Origin: Adenanthera pavonina
Lineage: Eukaryota > Streptophyta > Magnoliopsida > Fabales > Fabaceae
DNA: 64,000 bases
Reading direction: 5' to 3'
NCBI GenBank assembly: GCA_026686845.1
Contig: JAIVEN010000004.1
Location: 10,882,827-10,946,826 of the forward strand
Part shown: positions 25,501-38,060 of the stretch, piece after piece
Layout: the number at the start of each line of letters is the position of its first letter
Numbering within the stretch: position 1 is the stretch's first letter
The notes under the pieces: generated by a model
Told to the model about the DNA's origin: nothing
The model's input: only the letters and a program-made list of their open reading frames with translations
The model's database searches: none
Translations under genes and position numbers: made by a program

Positions 25501-26474
25501 ATATAACTAGTTTTTCCAACTTTATTTTAAATGTACAATAAAACGTTGATATCACGAGGTTTAAAACTTTCGCAAGTGATTCAGGAATTGGTTTGTTGGG
25601 CATAACTGCGAGTCTGCAACAGATAAATTGATTTTCATATAAAAAAAAAAAAGAAAAGTTTTCAAAAGAATAAAAATAAAAATACAATGGTTAAAAATCA
25701 AATAAGTGCATTTTCAAAAATAAAATAAAAATAATAAAAGAAACATTTTCAAAACAAATAAAATAAGAGTAAGTAAGCGAATTAAATTATTTTTTGCAAA
25801 TTAAAACACACCAACTTAATCTCAGAAAATTGTTTTATTTGCGAAAAGTTAAATTATTTTCCATTAACTTTCTCTTATTACAAAAATTAAAAAATATATT
25901 AACCAACAGACACGCATTTCTAGTCCCGAACTACGTGGACTTTGATCCCCATCACAGGGTACGTAGGCCCCAGGCTCTGATCTTGGGTCAAGTCCGCCTT
26001 TGTAAATAAATAAATATTTTCTGATTTATTTGGTGTTTTTTCCCTTAATTTAATTCCCAATTTATTTTCTTAAATCCCTTTTTCCTCATTTTTTTAAATC
26101 TCCTTAATTTCTAACGTAATTTATTTTCCTTATTCTATTATCCAAATTTTCTTAATTTCCTTTTTCTCTGCCCACTTTCTCGCATGTGAATTATAAAAGG
26201 AAAACTAAAATATATTTTAAAGTCATATTAATTTACGCAATCAACGTAAGGTAACCGTTCCTAGGAACGGATGTTGTGGGGTGCCTAACACCTTCCCCAC
26301 GCACAATCGACTCTCGAATCTAGCTCTGGTTACGCAGACTATCCTTTCCTCTTTAATTAGGTTTTCCAAGATTTTCCTCAAAATTTTGGTGGTGACTCCT
26401 CACAAGTCGGTTTTCACTCGAAAACTAGATTTGTTCTCCTTTTTTCCTATCGTCGCATTTTTCCGGGTGCGACA
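22533..26474 (+). mobile_element. 3.9-kb solo LTR, probable Tat/Ogre-type Ty3-gypsy, inside gag of element A
   Basis: Begins TGTGATTTGTCCGGG and ends CCGGGTGCGACA, with identical 5-bp flanks CCATC (22528-22532 and 26475-26479). No gag-pol lies between. Internal features resemble Tat/Ogre LTRs: a purine-rich block at 22930-23560, repeated segments around 25,086-25,620, AACTACGTGGACTTTGAT near 25,929 and GGTGGTGACTCCTCACAAG near 26,387. The complete element probably recombined between its LTRs. Lineage assignment rests on remembered motif similarity and is less certain than the solo-LTR call. Confidence 0.72.
25086..25620 (+). repeat. Three diverged repeats within the solo LTR
   Basis: Segments near 25086-25165, 25358-25440 and 25551-25620 share a pattern: CACG(T/A)GG/GAGGTTT, then AGAGCTTTCGCA or AGAACTCACGCA or AAACTTTCGCA, then a G/C-richer stretch with GCGAGTCTGC-like ends. 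They are separated by A/T-rich spacers of 110-190 bp. Confidence 0.6.
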
Positions 26475-27615
26475 CCATCTTCTTGATCACTGTTGCATGG
26501 GATTTCAGCTTCTTCAGAGGCAAGTACCATCAAATAGATGTTGACAATTTCATCTTCATCATCTGAGCTGTTACCCCATATCGATGAGATGTAAGCTCTT
26601 TTCTTCTTGCCTTTGTCTGTAGCTTTCTTTTCTTTCTCTTGCTTCTTGAGGAATTGTGGACAATCCCATTTGATATGTCCCTGCTTTTTGCACTCATAGC
26701 AGGTGACAGGTTCTTTTGCTTCTCTCTTGCTATCTCCAGCTGCTCCCTTTTTGAAGATTTTGTTGTTTTTCTTCTTTCTGTAAAATCTTCCAAATTTTCT
26801 GACCATCATAGCCAGAGTTTCTTCATCTAGCTCATCTCTATCGTCAGATTCTTTTTCTTTCTCCTCAGCAGCTTTCAGAGCAAGACCTTTCTTCTTTCTA
26901 TCTTGTCCTGCCTCCTTGAGAGCCTTTATTTTTCCTTTATACTCCTCGAGGCTACCAAAAAGAGCAGTGACAGAGGCCATTGATTCTCCTCTGGCTTCCT
27001 TTATTGCTGTTACTTTGGGTTGTCATTCCAGAGGGAGAGCTCTGAGGATCTTTCTAACCTTTTCTGTTTGAGTGTACTCCTTTCCCAGACTTTTTAGTTG
27101 ATTCATAATGAGGGTGAATCTCTTCTGTAGCTCTTTTACACTCTCTCCTTCAGCCATTCGGAAGCTTTCGTATTCACCATGTATTCAGTTTGTTTTTCCT
27201 AACTCCAGTTGTTCCTTCATGAGCAATTTGCAAGGTGTCCCACATTTCCTTGGCAGTGGAGCATTGTGAGACCCTGTAGAATTCATCTTGATTCAACTCA
27301 CTGACCAAGCAGTGTTTTACTTTGAAGTTTAATAAGACTCTTCTTCTATTTTCCTCATTCCATTCAGCTTCTGGCTTTTCCATGTACTTCCCATCATTCT
27401 ACAATACCATTGGAACAAAATCTCCTTTTTGGATGACGAACCAGATGTCTAGGTCAATGGATTAGAGATAAATTTGCATCCTCATCTTCCAGTAACCATA
27501 GTGTTCTCCACTGAAGCCAGGTGGTCTATTTGTGTTGTTTTTCTTTGGTAGTATGCTTTCTTCAAAGCCAGCCATTGTAATTCTCGGACTGTAAAATCCT
27601 TTGATTCGGAATCCG

Positions 27616-27630
27616 GGCTCTGATACCACT
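27616..27630 (-). other. Element A primer-binding site
   Basis: The minus strand reads AGTGGTATCAGAGCC immediately after the 5' LTR, matching the initiator tRNA-Met PBS (TGGTATCAGAGC) used by most plant Ty1-copia elements. Confidence 0.9.
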
Positions 27631-29295
27631 TATTAGATAAGCTGGCTTCCCAAGAGCGGGGTGAATTGGGAAGATTGAAACTTTTTCTACAAAATGTCAA
27701 TAAGGAAAGTGAAGGAAGTAAAGTATGATGGTAAAACAGAGTATGAATAAATAAACAATGAAGATAGCAGCAGGGAAGAGAAAAACTCATATGTTTATCC
27801 TGGTTCGGTCTCTCAACTTGACCTATGTCCAGTCCCCAAGTCACCACTTGAGATTTTTCACTATTCTGTAAGAATTCAGTGGGCTTCTTACAAATGTCTC
27901 AGTACAAAGTTGATGCTCTGTTTCTAGAGCTTACACTTTCACTCTTTGCACTCTCACTTAGTGCTTCCCCAATCTCTTGTGATATCCCCTCACAAGTAAA
28001 TTTTTTTTCCAGTAAAAGATAAAATTGTTTACAAAGAATAAACTCTCTCAATAAGAGTGAATATGAAAGTTAAGGTATAAGGAATGAAGTATGTAAGAGT
28101 AAGAGACTTTGAGTAGATGATTTGGCAGAGTTTCAGCATATACAAAGTAATTTCATTACCCATATCTTCAAATGAAGTTCTATTTATAGATTTCTGCCTC
28201 AACTATACGTTAGAGACAAGATCTAGCCGTTAGAGACGTTACCAAACGATTATACTGAGAAACTATCCGTTCACCAATCACATTTAATGCTTCTGACACT
28301 CAATTTTCGAATTTTAATTGGTCAACAGACGAAGTTCACAAAAACTGAAAGTTACAGCCTTTAACGTTGAACTCTCGAAATTCATCTGTCATGAGGCAAA
28401 ATTCGAATTTTCATCTTTAGAAAATGATTCTATGTTGGAACATACAAATTTTTATGTTCAAAGTTGTTCTGTTAAGTGTGAACAGTAATTTCAATTTGCT
28501 ACAGTGCATTCGAAATTCGAATTTTGGAACCCCAAAATTCGTCTATCAGAAGCTGGTTTACTGAGGCATAATAGTTCATAAATTCAAATTTCAAATTTTG
28601 AAAGGGCAAAGTTTGTCTGTCAGAGAGACCTCTTTCAGACTTGCTTCAGAATTCTAATTTATGAATACTGTCATTCGTATGTCAACATTTCATTATAACA
28701 GACTCACAAGCTTTGTTTCTGAAATTCGAATTTTCATATTCAAAGTTCGTTTGTCAGTGAGCAATTTTGAAACTCAATCTTAGCTTGATTTCAGATGAAC
28801 TTTGACATATTCTCAGACGAATTTTTCAATTTTCATAAGTTGCATTTTATCTAAAATTCAAATTTTCAAAGGCCAAAATTCATCTGTCAAAAAAAACTAT
28901 TTTTATACACGTATCAAAATTCGAATTTCTCAAGTCAAAATTCGTTTGTTAGAGAAGCCTCTTTTCAGACTTGTTCATTTTCAACACGAAATTCGAATTT
29001 CCAAAGTCAAAGTTCGAATTTTCAAAACAGAATATCAGTGTAAACTTTTCAAACTTCGTCTGTTGGTGGGTATTTTTCAAATATTTCATGAATTAACATA
29101 GAATCAAGGTTTTAAAACATCTTTTTACCAAATCAAAATCTTTTACTCAAATTAAAACATTACTAAACATTCTACATCTATCCTTGCACTGATTTCTCCA
29201 GAATTCCTTTACTTGAAACCTTTTGTGCACCTTTGATATCTTTATTCCAAGCTCTTGAATGTTGGTTTGGAGTCATCAAAACACTTGATTCAACA
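27631..29295 (-). repeat. Element A 5' LTR (with TATA box)
   Basis: 1665 bp; the plus-strand left end is TATTAGATAAG, a change from TG to TA relative to the other LTR, and the right end is TTCAACA. The minus strand has a TATA box (CTATAAATAG, about 28180-28190), so transcription would start nearby and run left into gag. The sequence is very similar to 13758-15401 with scattered substitutions. Confidence 0.92.
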
Positions 29296-29367
29296 GAACA
29301 TCGGGCCAGGCCTCAGGTAGGGGTCAAACCTGACCCAACCCGACCCATGATCACCTCTAATTTGAAC

Positions 29368-32300
29368 AAATGTTAGAATATGAAATCATTTTCAGTTTTT
29401 ATATGAATCTAAAAAAATTAAAACTTTATGTGAGGGTAATTTAAAAAAAATTGTATTAAGCTTGAAAAATTTTTAAATTTTAGTGAATGGATGGTTTTGA
29501 TATATTTTCATATGAACGATCTTAGTTGCAAACTTTTGCATTTGGAACTTCATTAAGGAAATACAAAAAAAGAAATAGTCAGAACGTAGTAACAAATATG
29601 AAATAGGAAAATGTTCATTGTCTGTTCTGAAGTTGATACTTGGAATGTACTTCAGCCAAACAGGGAAACCCCTAAAATTCGATCAAGAAAAATGTTGAGA
29701 TACTTCAAATTTCCCTCATGTACAAAAAAGTTTTTTTGTTAAGAGAAAAATGAGGTTTTATTACCTAAAGTTCCACTCAGCACAGATATGAGGGCCAATC
29801 CTCATATGAGCATAGAGGCACTTCTTAGGTAATGAATGGATCTCGAGATGAGGATCCTTCTTTGCTCATTGGTGGTAATAGCGGTATAGTCGTAACACTC
29901 AAAGGCTCCCGTAGAAGTAAATACTCCTTCCGCTCTGAAATATGAGGTTTTTTTTCCTAATTCTAAATATAAGATCATCTATAATATAAGAATAGTTTTA
30001 AAAAAATATTAAGATTTTTTGAGAAATCGAGGTAATTAACTTTAATTCTCATTCTAAATTCATGTGATTTGATTAAAATGATTTTATATTAAAAATTAGA
30101 TGAATTAGTGAACATGGCAGTACCACCAGGATGACAAGAATGGTGGTCAAGAAAAAAAAAATCAACAACAATGTAAAATATAAAAATACGATAAATCGCA
30201 GTATTTATGAAATAGTTCAAATTCCTTAAATATCTCATTTATAAAATAAAACTTATATGATATCATACATTACATAGAATAAGAAAGATGAGGCAAACTA
30301 TAAATAACTTATAAATGAATAATATGATTTATTATAATTTATATTGATATTAATTTGTTTTAATACTAATCTAAACAACAACAATCAAGTCAATTAAAAT
30401 TTCTACCGATTTATTGATAAAAGAAGAAAAAGAAAATCTCAACACTTCCCATTTGATGATTTTAAAGTTTTAGTATTGAGAAAAATGATAACATGAAGTC
30501 TTACAATTAAGTGCCCATTTGAATTACTTTTCTATAAAATGTCTGTTAGAATAATCATAATTTACAAAATTAAAGTTTGAATAAAAGTAAAGAAATTTAT
30601 CACAAATATATTTAAATAAAAAAAAATAATATTTAGAAATCATAATTTAATTTATTAAAAAGTAACCCAAATAGGCCGTAAATCAACTATGTGCATATAA
30701 GTAGGGTGACTTTACGCAAAAGCTGATAAAATGATTTGGAGGTGTAATCTTAATTTCTTCCGATAATAAAAGAGATTCAATGAAAAGAAATAAAATATTA
30801 AAAAGTAAGTGTTACAGTCATATCCTATATACTCGCTGGGAATTCACTATTAATTGAATCAAGCAATAAGATGGGTAAACAAAGGACAAAATTAGAGTAT
30901 AGTATTCTCGCAAGTTAAGGTAAGCAAAAGTGGATAGGACAAGCAGAGAAGCGATTGATGCATGCTTGATGGGCTCACCATTTGCTTGTTGACAAGTTTC
31001 ATGGACTCACACGTTTGTGATTGTACTTTTTTTTTTGGGACAATTTTTTGTTGTTATAATCAATTAATGTTGTCAGAAAGTCACTAAATATTCAACCAAA
31101 TAAGGTATTGGTTTCAATGTTCAATGGTTTAATTATTATCTAATTAGAGTTATATCAATAATAATTAAAATAATATATTTAAATAAATAATATAACTTTA
31201 AATAAATTTTATAGTTTAATTAAAGTCTCAAACTAAATAATATTGTATTATCAATTTTTTATCGGTCATAAATAAATTATTAATATATTTTATAACTCAA
31301 TATCTAAATCTAAATAAGTTAATATTTATTCATAATGATATTTTGAATTTAAAATAGTCAACTAATAATCTATTATTATATTATTTGTTAAATAAAAATA
31401 ATTTTCAATAATTATATATATCATAATAATATTTATATAATATTATAATATAAAAAATATTTTGTACTAAAAATAATGTTATTTTATCTTTAAAACTAAA
31501 AAAATAATTTAAAAAATTTAAAATTGGGACTAGTTTAAATCAATTTAGGACTAGTTCACAACTAGTTCGGTCAATTCAAAACCAATTTCACTTACTCTTG
31601 ACTAGTTTACACTAGTTCCTGAATTGGCGGGTTGTGCTCTATGTTTAGACGGGACATGGCATTGGTTCCCAATTAAACTTGCTGGTCTGGTATGATTTTG
31701 ACAACACTGATATCATAATAAACAACAATATTGCATCCCAAACTTATCTGTCCTTCAAATTGGTTTCCACTTCTATCTCCCAAAATTTTATAAAAAAATC
31801 CATATCAATATGTTATTATATATAATAAAATTTATTGCAAGTTATACTATTTATAAATTATAAATAGTACCATTTATTTCTTAAATTATAAAAAGAAAGC
31901 GTGGAATTATTGAATAAATTTCAATTCTCATAATTCTTCTTGCCAAACATAAACAAGTCGCAACAAAAAAGAGATGATGAAATCAAATGAATGAATAGAC
32001 AGACGCGTTTCATAACTTTCAGTTCCTTTTATCCCTTTCTAGAAAGAGACTCTACTTTTTTCTATATATATGACATTTACTTCATTGTTATTATTTTATT
32101 GCTTTTATTTTAAAAAACAAATGTCATTTTTCTTATAAGTTTTTTCTATTTTTTTTAATTTCATCACTTATTTTTTATAAGATTGGAGGGATGGGAGACA
32201 CTCAATATTGAATAGACATCAATGGCATGCAGAAAAAGATCAGCAGAAGCCCACTCAGTAGATTGCTGCAGAAGTTTAAAATAAACATAGGCAATTTTGT

Positions 32301-33211
32301 CTAAATAAATCACAGATAATCAATTAGCATTTTTCATATGGCCAACTCATATTGATATGAGTGGTAGGGGATTTTATCCTTTAAATAGTTAGAAATCAGT
32401 TTTTAATCTTATAGAGCAAACTTAGTTAATAAGGGTTTACATTTTATCCCCATATCTAAGAAGACTAGTAGGAAATACTGGTCATATTGAAAAAGAAAAA
32501 AGAAAAAAGCTATTTCCTAAATGAAATGAAAGTTTTTGTCTCCGTCCTTAACCCTCTATGCCAATTCACTTTGGGTTTAATCTTTTTAATTTATGAAGGA
32601 ACTATACTTTTGGATGGGTATAAGCTTCAACTACTTTATATCTTAGTTTTCATGCTTCTTAGCAATCTTATATATGGTATGAAAAGATGTAGTACCAATG
32701 TTAGACAACAAGTGTAACGTTTTCATGTATTTAAATTTAGAATTGTTGGTCAGCTACGCATATAAAAAAATCTTATTATGAGAGGTAAACCTTACTTTAA
32801 TATTCTCTACTTTTAACCACCAGGTGATAAAAGGGCCAACCATGTTACTTTACTTCACAGTGGCACATGTCCTACATTATAAGACGCTACTTTTGTGCTA
32901 GATACTAGGTTGTATTAGAGCTTTGAGAAACTTTGGTTGAGAATGATTTGAAGCACGTGGAAACAAAAGTACGATGATATTTTATATGCTTCTCTAAAAT
33001 AAGATTACTATCAAACTGTGAGGTCACGGTATTGTACAACAATTTCACATTATAAAGGACCTAGTAGGCTTCAGATCTCTGGCTTGGTAAAACATGCCAT
33101 TGCAGAGCAATAAAACATCCACTTATCATCCATAAGTAAATGGAGACCTCAAAATTTATCAAAATTAGGATACTGTGCATAAGAATATAATTACAATGAA
33201 TCCAAAAATAT
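29368..33211. other. AT-rich intergenic sequence
   Basis: Between the nested TE block and the mini-RNase III gene I see no convincing gene. A possible Stowaway-like fragment (TACTCCTTCCGCTCTGAAATATGAGG) begins near 29,924 but no matching right end was found. The hAT-like element at 31,066-31,709 is listed separately. Confidence 0.5.
31066..31709. mobile_element. Possible hAT-like MITE, ~645 bp
   Basis: The left end AATGTTGTCAGAAAGTC and the reverse complement of the right end, AGTGTTGTCAAAATC, form imperfect inverted repeats. The interior has repeated CTAGTTC/GGTTC-like motifs near 31,530-31,640, as in plant hAT MITEs that start CAGTGTTGTCA. A clean 8-bp TSD was not found, so the borders are tentative. 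Confidence 0.4.
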
Positions 33212-36200
33212 TCATGCTGAATTTTCTGCTCTTGTGGAAGATTGGTTGAAGCGCGTCTTTATCCATTGTTCAGCCTGCCTGACTAAAATTGGAAAGCAAA
33301 TACAACAATCACAATCACTAGGTGAACTAACCATGCAACATGTATATAACTGCTAAGAGTGAGGAAATAACACAAATTATCAAACCAAACAGGCTCCCCA
33401 CCTCCTGCCATTTTTCTTTTTTGCAGAAAATTTGGTAGAAAAAATGGCAATGGCGATAGGTTACTTCAACATTATTAGTCAATGTGTGCCTGAGTGCCAG
33501 TTTGGGAGAAAATTTGGTAGGGTTACAATTTCCTTTCAGCCACACACTCACATCTACTAAACCAACAGCATCTGTGCCTGACTCTTTTAACATAGAGATC
33601 AATAGGGGTGAGCAAAGGCCCACCCAGAAGAAAGTATGACAAATTGCCAGAATCAAATGTTTTATGTGCAACACATTTCGAGATTGAGTCCATCACTTTC
33701 ACACCATAAAATGTTACTGCATATCTTGAATTAAATTTACTTCCTTGGTCTTACTTCGCACAAGTAGCAGACATAGGTATTCCTTAATTATATGCAAAGC
33801 AATATATTGCAATGTCCACCAAGTAGTCCAATGTAGAACAACTCTTACATTTTTCTATAGATCAAGAATGAATAACTAAAGCTGAGGGGTAAGAGAAGGA
33901 TTTGGGACTATCTTGGATTTGAATTCATTTGGAAAAACAAAAACTTAACGCCAAAAAGAACATAGAAAAATAAGAGAGATAATTATGAAACTTACTACTG
34001 CTTCTTCCACATTAAAACATGCTGAAGAGTCAATTGAGAATCCCAACTCCAACATTAGCTTCTCTAAACGATTAACATTTGTCAAGTAGAGATAACCAAC
34101 CTAGCACAATAAATCTGCAAGTTAGGGATGTGGCTGAAAATAAGTCTAAAGTTTTGAAGACAACACTTTGTCATTTGATAAGTTCCTATAAGTTGTCCGA
34201 TCCAATTACAAACCAATAACATTTGAAGAGAGAAATGCAGCAATACAAAAGTCAACCAAGAATGATGTGACAAATAGCCCTCAAATATGTTACTTGAAAC
34301 AATAAAAACACACCTATCATATAGGCTTTGTTAAAAGAATTAAAGTGTACGATTAGTAGGGTCTGTGTATGTCTATGTACATATAAATCATGCACCATCA
34401 GTTATGTTTCAAATTTAACACATACCAATAAGCTGATATGTACATAATGTGCAGCAGTCATTGTCATTTTGAAGTTAACAAACTAGAAGGAAAACAGAAA
34501 TAATCTCAAGACAAGTCAAAATTTGAAGACTGACTAATGTTTCCAATGAAGATGCTCTGTTGTATACAGCTGAGCCAGCACGCTTTTTTGTCCGTGTTTT
34601 GCTTGAACCAATGTTCTTTCCCCATCGAAGCACATCCCTGTGATAGAGATGACTAAAAGCATTAAGCAAAACACAAAATTCTGCAAACTGAGTTCTGCTA
34701 AGAAAATCGGAGGAGCTTATGCAAACATTATGTACATGTTTCAATGGTACAGTAATGCATCGAAGCTTAAAATCTAGGAACCACCAGACACAATAAAAAG
34801 GCAGAAAGTAATAATATGTAGGACTTCATAATAGCAGACAAAACTCCTTTTAACGTCCCCACAAGGCAAGTAAACTTTACAAGGCCAATTTTTTATGTGA
34901 TTCAAATTTACAAACTTGCTATTGTGGACAAGGAAACCTTTTTATAATATAGAATACATTGACAAATATCTTAGAGCTAAAAGCATATTGTATTTCAAGC
35001 ATCTACGCAAGATGAAAGATCATAAGCATAATTTATAAAAATAGGAAAGAGGTGAAAAGAAGAAGGGTTAGGGGGAGAATGCTGAGAATAACATCTTCTA
35101 ACCTCTCTTGATCTGATAAGAAGTTACTATTAAGAAGTTTCTGGAGCAATGCATCCTGGAATGCAGCAAACATGAATTACTTGTCAAATGTCATATCAGA
35201 ACTATGAGTTTTTAATAACCAGTAGTTATCAAACACAACAAACCAGGAGAACATCATTGAGCAAGGCCAACTAAAGCCAGATTTCACAAAGTTTTGCTTC
35301 AATTGATCAAATTTTAGGTTCTAACCTAAAGAATGAAAATAGTGTTTCCTTTATACATACAAAAGGAAATATTATTGATGAGAAAGTAAGAAAAAATCAA
35401 TAAATAAAATGAGTAGTTCAAATAAATTGGAGGAACTCTCAGTATATGTCATACAAAAATCATCTATAAAAAAATTATTTAAGTTTGCAAACAAATTTGG
35501 AAGGGAAAAGAATGAAAAATCTTGATGCAAATTTTAGATTAGGATGTAAAGTTAAATCATGATACTTGTGCCAATATTTAAAGCATAGCACGTTGCTATA
35601 GTCCATAAATTACTTTTGGTGACACTGATATAAAGCAGCAAAAGATATTGTTTGAGAACAACATAAAGATGAATGCTTGAAAATAGCATGAAGTAGGCGT
35701 GCTGTAGCACATGTAATTCAGCATATTTTAGTATTAATTTTATTAGTATTTAGTACTTTTCTAATATTAGTTTTAATTTATTCTAGAAGATATTATCTTG
35801 TTAGGTTCTTTATTATCTTATTTTTTGGATCATTAAATTTTAACATTTTAATCAGCTTTGATTAAGATAAGATTATTTTAAGTATTTTATTTAAGATATG
35901 TGTTCTAGATAATAAGAGATTTTAGATATTTTATCATTAGCTAAATTTAAGCCCTGTCATTATCTATTGTTAGAATTTGAGTGGCAAGGTTCGTTATCTC
36001 CTTTCTTACATATGTTCCACTAATGCCATTCAATAAAGTAAGCTGAGAAAATAAATAAATAAATAAACCCTAAATTTCTACAGATATCATACTTGAGCTT
36101 CACAGCGCACAACTGCCATCACACGATCATTGTATTCTTCAATACTTAGGGGAGGAAATAAAAAGTGCCTGCGAGCATATAGCTGCATGTTTCAAAAACA

Positions 36201-38025
36201 AGGAGGATAAGATATTAAGGAATATAAAGTTCATAACAATTGTTTGACTTATAGCAATTACAACACAAACTAAACAAGTTTGCTTAATTGACATAGTTGT
36301 CAAGAAGTTCGAGAAGAAGATCAAGATTGAGTGTAAAGAGAAGAATGGACCTATATGCCTTTAAAAGCTCTTGTACTTTGCAATTGAAAGCATGTTGTGT
36401 TATCTTCACTTAAACACTCATAACATGCAGGTAGTATTGCTCCTAAGATATTTATAAGCAATTACAGTGCATCAATAATTTACATCTTTACTCTTTACAC
36501 AGTACTTGCACAGCTTGCACATTCTTCACTATTCATTCTAGGATTACTTCACGTGTAGTATCTCAATAGGAACTAGTTTATTGCTCAAATAGGAAAACCC
36601 AAAACTAAAAAGAAAACAGAAGTAGAACTGAGGAATGATAAGATATCCTCCAAAACCGTCAAAACCAAGAGAAAGCTGGAGCCAAAGGCTAAGAAATGTA
36701 ACACAACTGTCTAACCTCTATTCATATCAGAAATCATAAAACAACAATGATTAGGCACTTGGCAAAAGCTATTCCTATCGCTTAACATATATATATATGG
36801 TGGGGGCAAACAGGCGCCTTGAAAATGCAGGCATCCCACTCCAACCAAGTACACCAATGAGCTGCTTAAACTGCACATTGCCCCATAATTTTGGCCTTTG
36901 TATGCAACTCACTTACTCATATGCACAGATTTTTTAAGTGTGTGCATCTGTCAGTGTAAATTAAAGACAAACAAACTGCTAAACATGTGTATTCACAGAT
37001 AGTATTTAGTAGCACTAAATCAGAAATAATAAGTGAACCTCATATATGCAATCACCAATATATGCTAAGGATGCTGCATTAAATACAGATCGAGGCTTCT
37101 GCACTTTTGGAGGACTAGGCAACCATCTCTCATATCCCAAGTAGGTTTCGTCTGGCTCTGATATATTCCCTACGAAGCAAATTTAACATAAGCCTATACT
37201 GCAATGCTTCAGAGTCTATTAGACGAAAATTATGAAAGAAAAATACAAAATGTAATAGTACTGATGATGAATTATATCTAAATAGTAGATAAAAAGTATC
37301 GAAGGTAAGAAACCATTAAGATAAAAAAAAGCACTGAAATTTAAAAATAAAGTCTCAATCTTTCATCACATGGAACTTGAAATAACCTGCAACAAAACAA
37401 GCATGTATGCTCTCATGTAGTACGAAAATTTACAACATTCAAGATATTAAACTGCATATATATTCTGCTCGAGGCACTCCCCCAAACTAAGCTGAAACAA
37501 TTATCAAAAAGCATTTTCTATACCCAATTAAAATAATTAGTAAACCTATAGGCCTTATTCAAGTTGTCCTTACTTTTTTCATTTTACATTACGTAGTAGA
37601 AACAAATATCACAATTTTGAATTCCCTTTCTGTAACTCCCCAATTCTTAAACCTATGGATAGAGCACAGAGAATAAATGATGGCAAATTAAGAAAAATAA
37701 TGAACTCAACAAAAGTTCCGATAAAAGCAATACCTTCACTAGTATCAGGACTGTTGCGTTTGAGAAGATCAGAAACATACTTCTCCGTCCATGTAGTTGA
37801 GGCGAATGAGCTAAGAGAAGGCGATGCTTTGGACATTGCCGTCTGGCTAAGAGTGTTAGTGTTCTTCTTGAGCTTTCTGGGAGCATTGGGATTATAAGGA
37901 AGCCTCTGCTCTGTGTCCCATGAAGCTCTCGTGCTCACAGAAGATACATAGAGTGTTTGCATTTGATGGGTAGCATGAAAGAGATAGGAATTCTGTAAGT
38001 GTGAGGTAGTAGCACAGGAAGCCAT
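33212..38025 (-). CDS. Mini-ribonuclease III family protein, probably chloroplast-targeted, 7 coding exons, 278 aa
   Basis: Mini-RNase III enzymes carry the RNase III catalytic domain without a dsRNA-binding domain; plant members (Arabidopsis RNC3/RNC4) act in chloroplast rRNA and intron RNA processing. Coding exons: 38025-37734, 37169-37039, 36182-36093, 35155-35103, 34637-34535, 34100-33996, 33274-33212. They total 837 nt, all with GT-AG introns and continuous frame to a TGA at 33214-33212. The N-terminus (MASCATTSHLQNS) is Ser/Thr-rich and poor in acidic residues, as in transit peptides. Catalytic-domain motifs: NAASLAYIGDCIYE (Asp near residue 137), RVMAVVRCEAQDALLQKLL, DVLRWGKNIGSSKTRTKKR, SLETLVGYLYLTNVNRLEKL (Glu near residue 221). 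The domain occupies about residues 126-240. No broken codons were seen, so it is probably functional. The last exon was chosen because acceptor GGCAG at 33275 gives AEQWIKTRFNQ and a stop in frame; it is the least certain exon. Confidence 0.88.
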
Positions 38026-38060
38026 TGACAAGGAGTTTCCCCGTTTCAACGAAGATATTT

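Larger units (their letters stand above)
21860..27575 (-). pseudogene. Element A gag, split by a solo LTR and carrying stops
   Basis: Gag starts with MAGFEESILPKKNNTNR at 27575 and continues through GFSGEHYGYWKMRMQIYL, where a TAA stop replaces the Gln codon seen in relatives, then WNEENRRRVLLNFK, a first zinc knuckle CYECKKQGHIKWDC (about 26660) and an acidic tail. The solo LTR at 22533-26474 then interrupts it, and gag resumes with YESEPSYSELLDAFHELHDE and a second CCHC knuckle (about 22,010). Removing the insert and one TSD restores frame at the insertion point, so that break is secondary to the insertion. Confidence 0.88.
13758..29295 (-). mobile_element. Sirevirus-like Ty1-copia retrotransposon A, 15.5 kb including a nested solo LTR
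   Basis: Two LTRs, 5-bp TSD GAACA (13753-13757 and 29296-29300), PBS and polypurine tract are all present. The element is transcribed leftward, with its 5' LTR at 27631-29295. Coding order from the 5' side is gag, protease, integrase, RT, RNase H, then a third ORF. Without the nested solo LTR (22533-26474 plus one 5-bp TSD) it is about 11.6 kb. Long LTRs, two zinc knuckles in gag, a methionine-initiator-type PBS and an extra ORF after pol fit the Sirevirus (SIRE/Maximus) lineage. Stops in gag and an altered RT motif indicate it is not autonomous. The intact TSD shows the two LTRs belong to one insertion. Confidence 0.92.
13103..29359. mobile_element. hAT-like non-autonomous element split by element A
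   Basis: The left terminus TAGGGCTGAACA at 13103 and the right terminus, whose reverse complement is TAGAGGTGATCA, form imperfect inverted repeats. They are flanked by identical 8-bp sequences ATTTGAAC at 13095-13102 and 29360-29367, the TSD length of hAT transposons. Without the Sirevirus insertion the element is about 714 bp (13103-13757 plus 29301-29359). It is rich in GGGTCGGG/CCCGACC motifs and has no transposase, so it is a MITE-like derivative. Confidence 0.75.
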
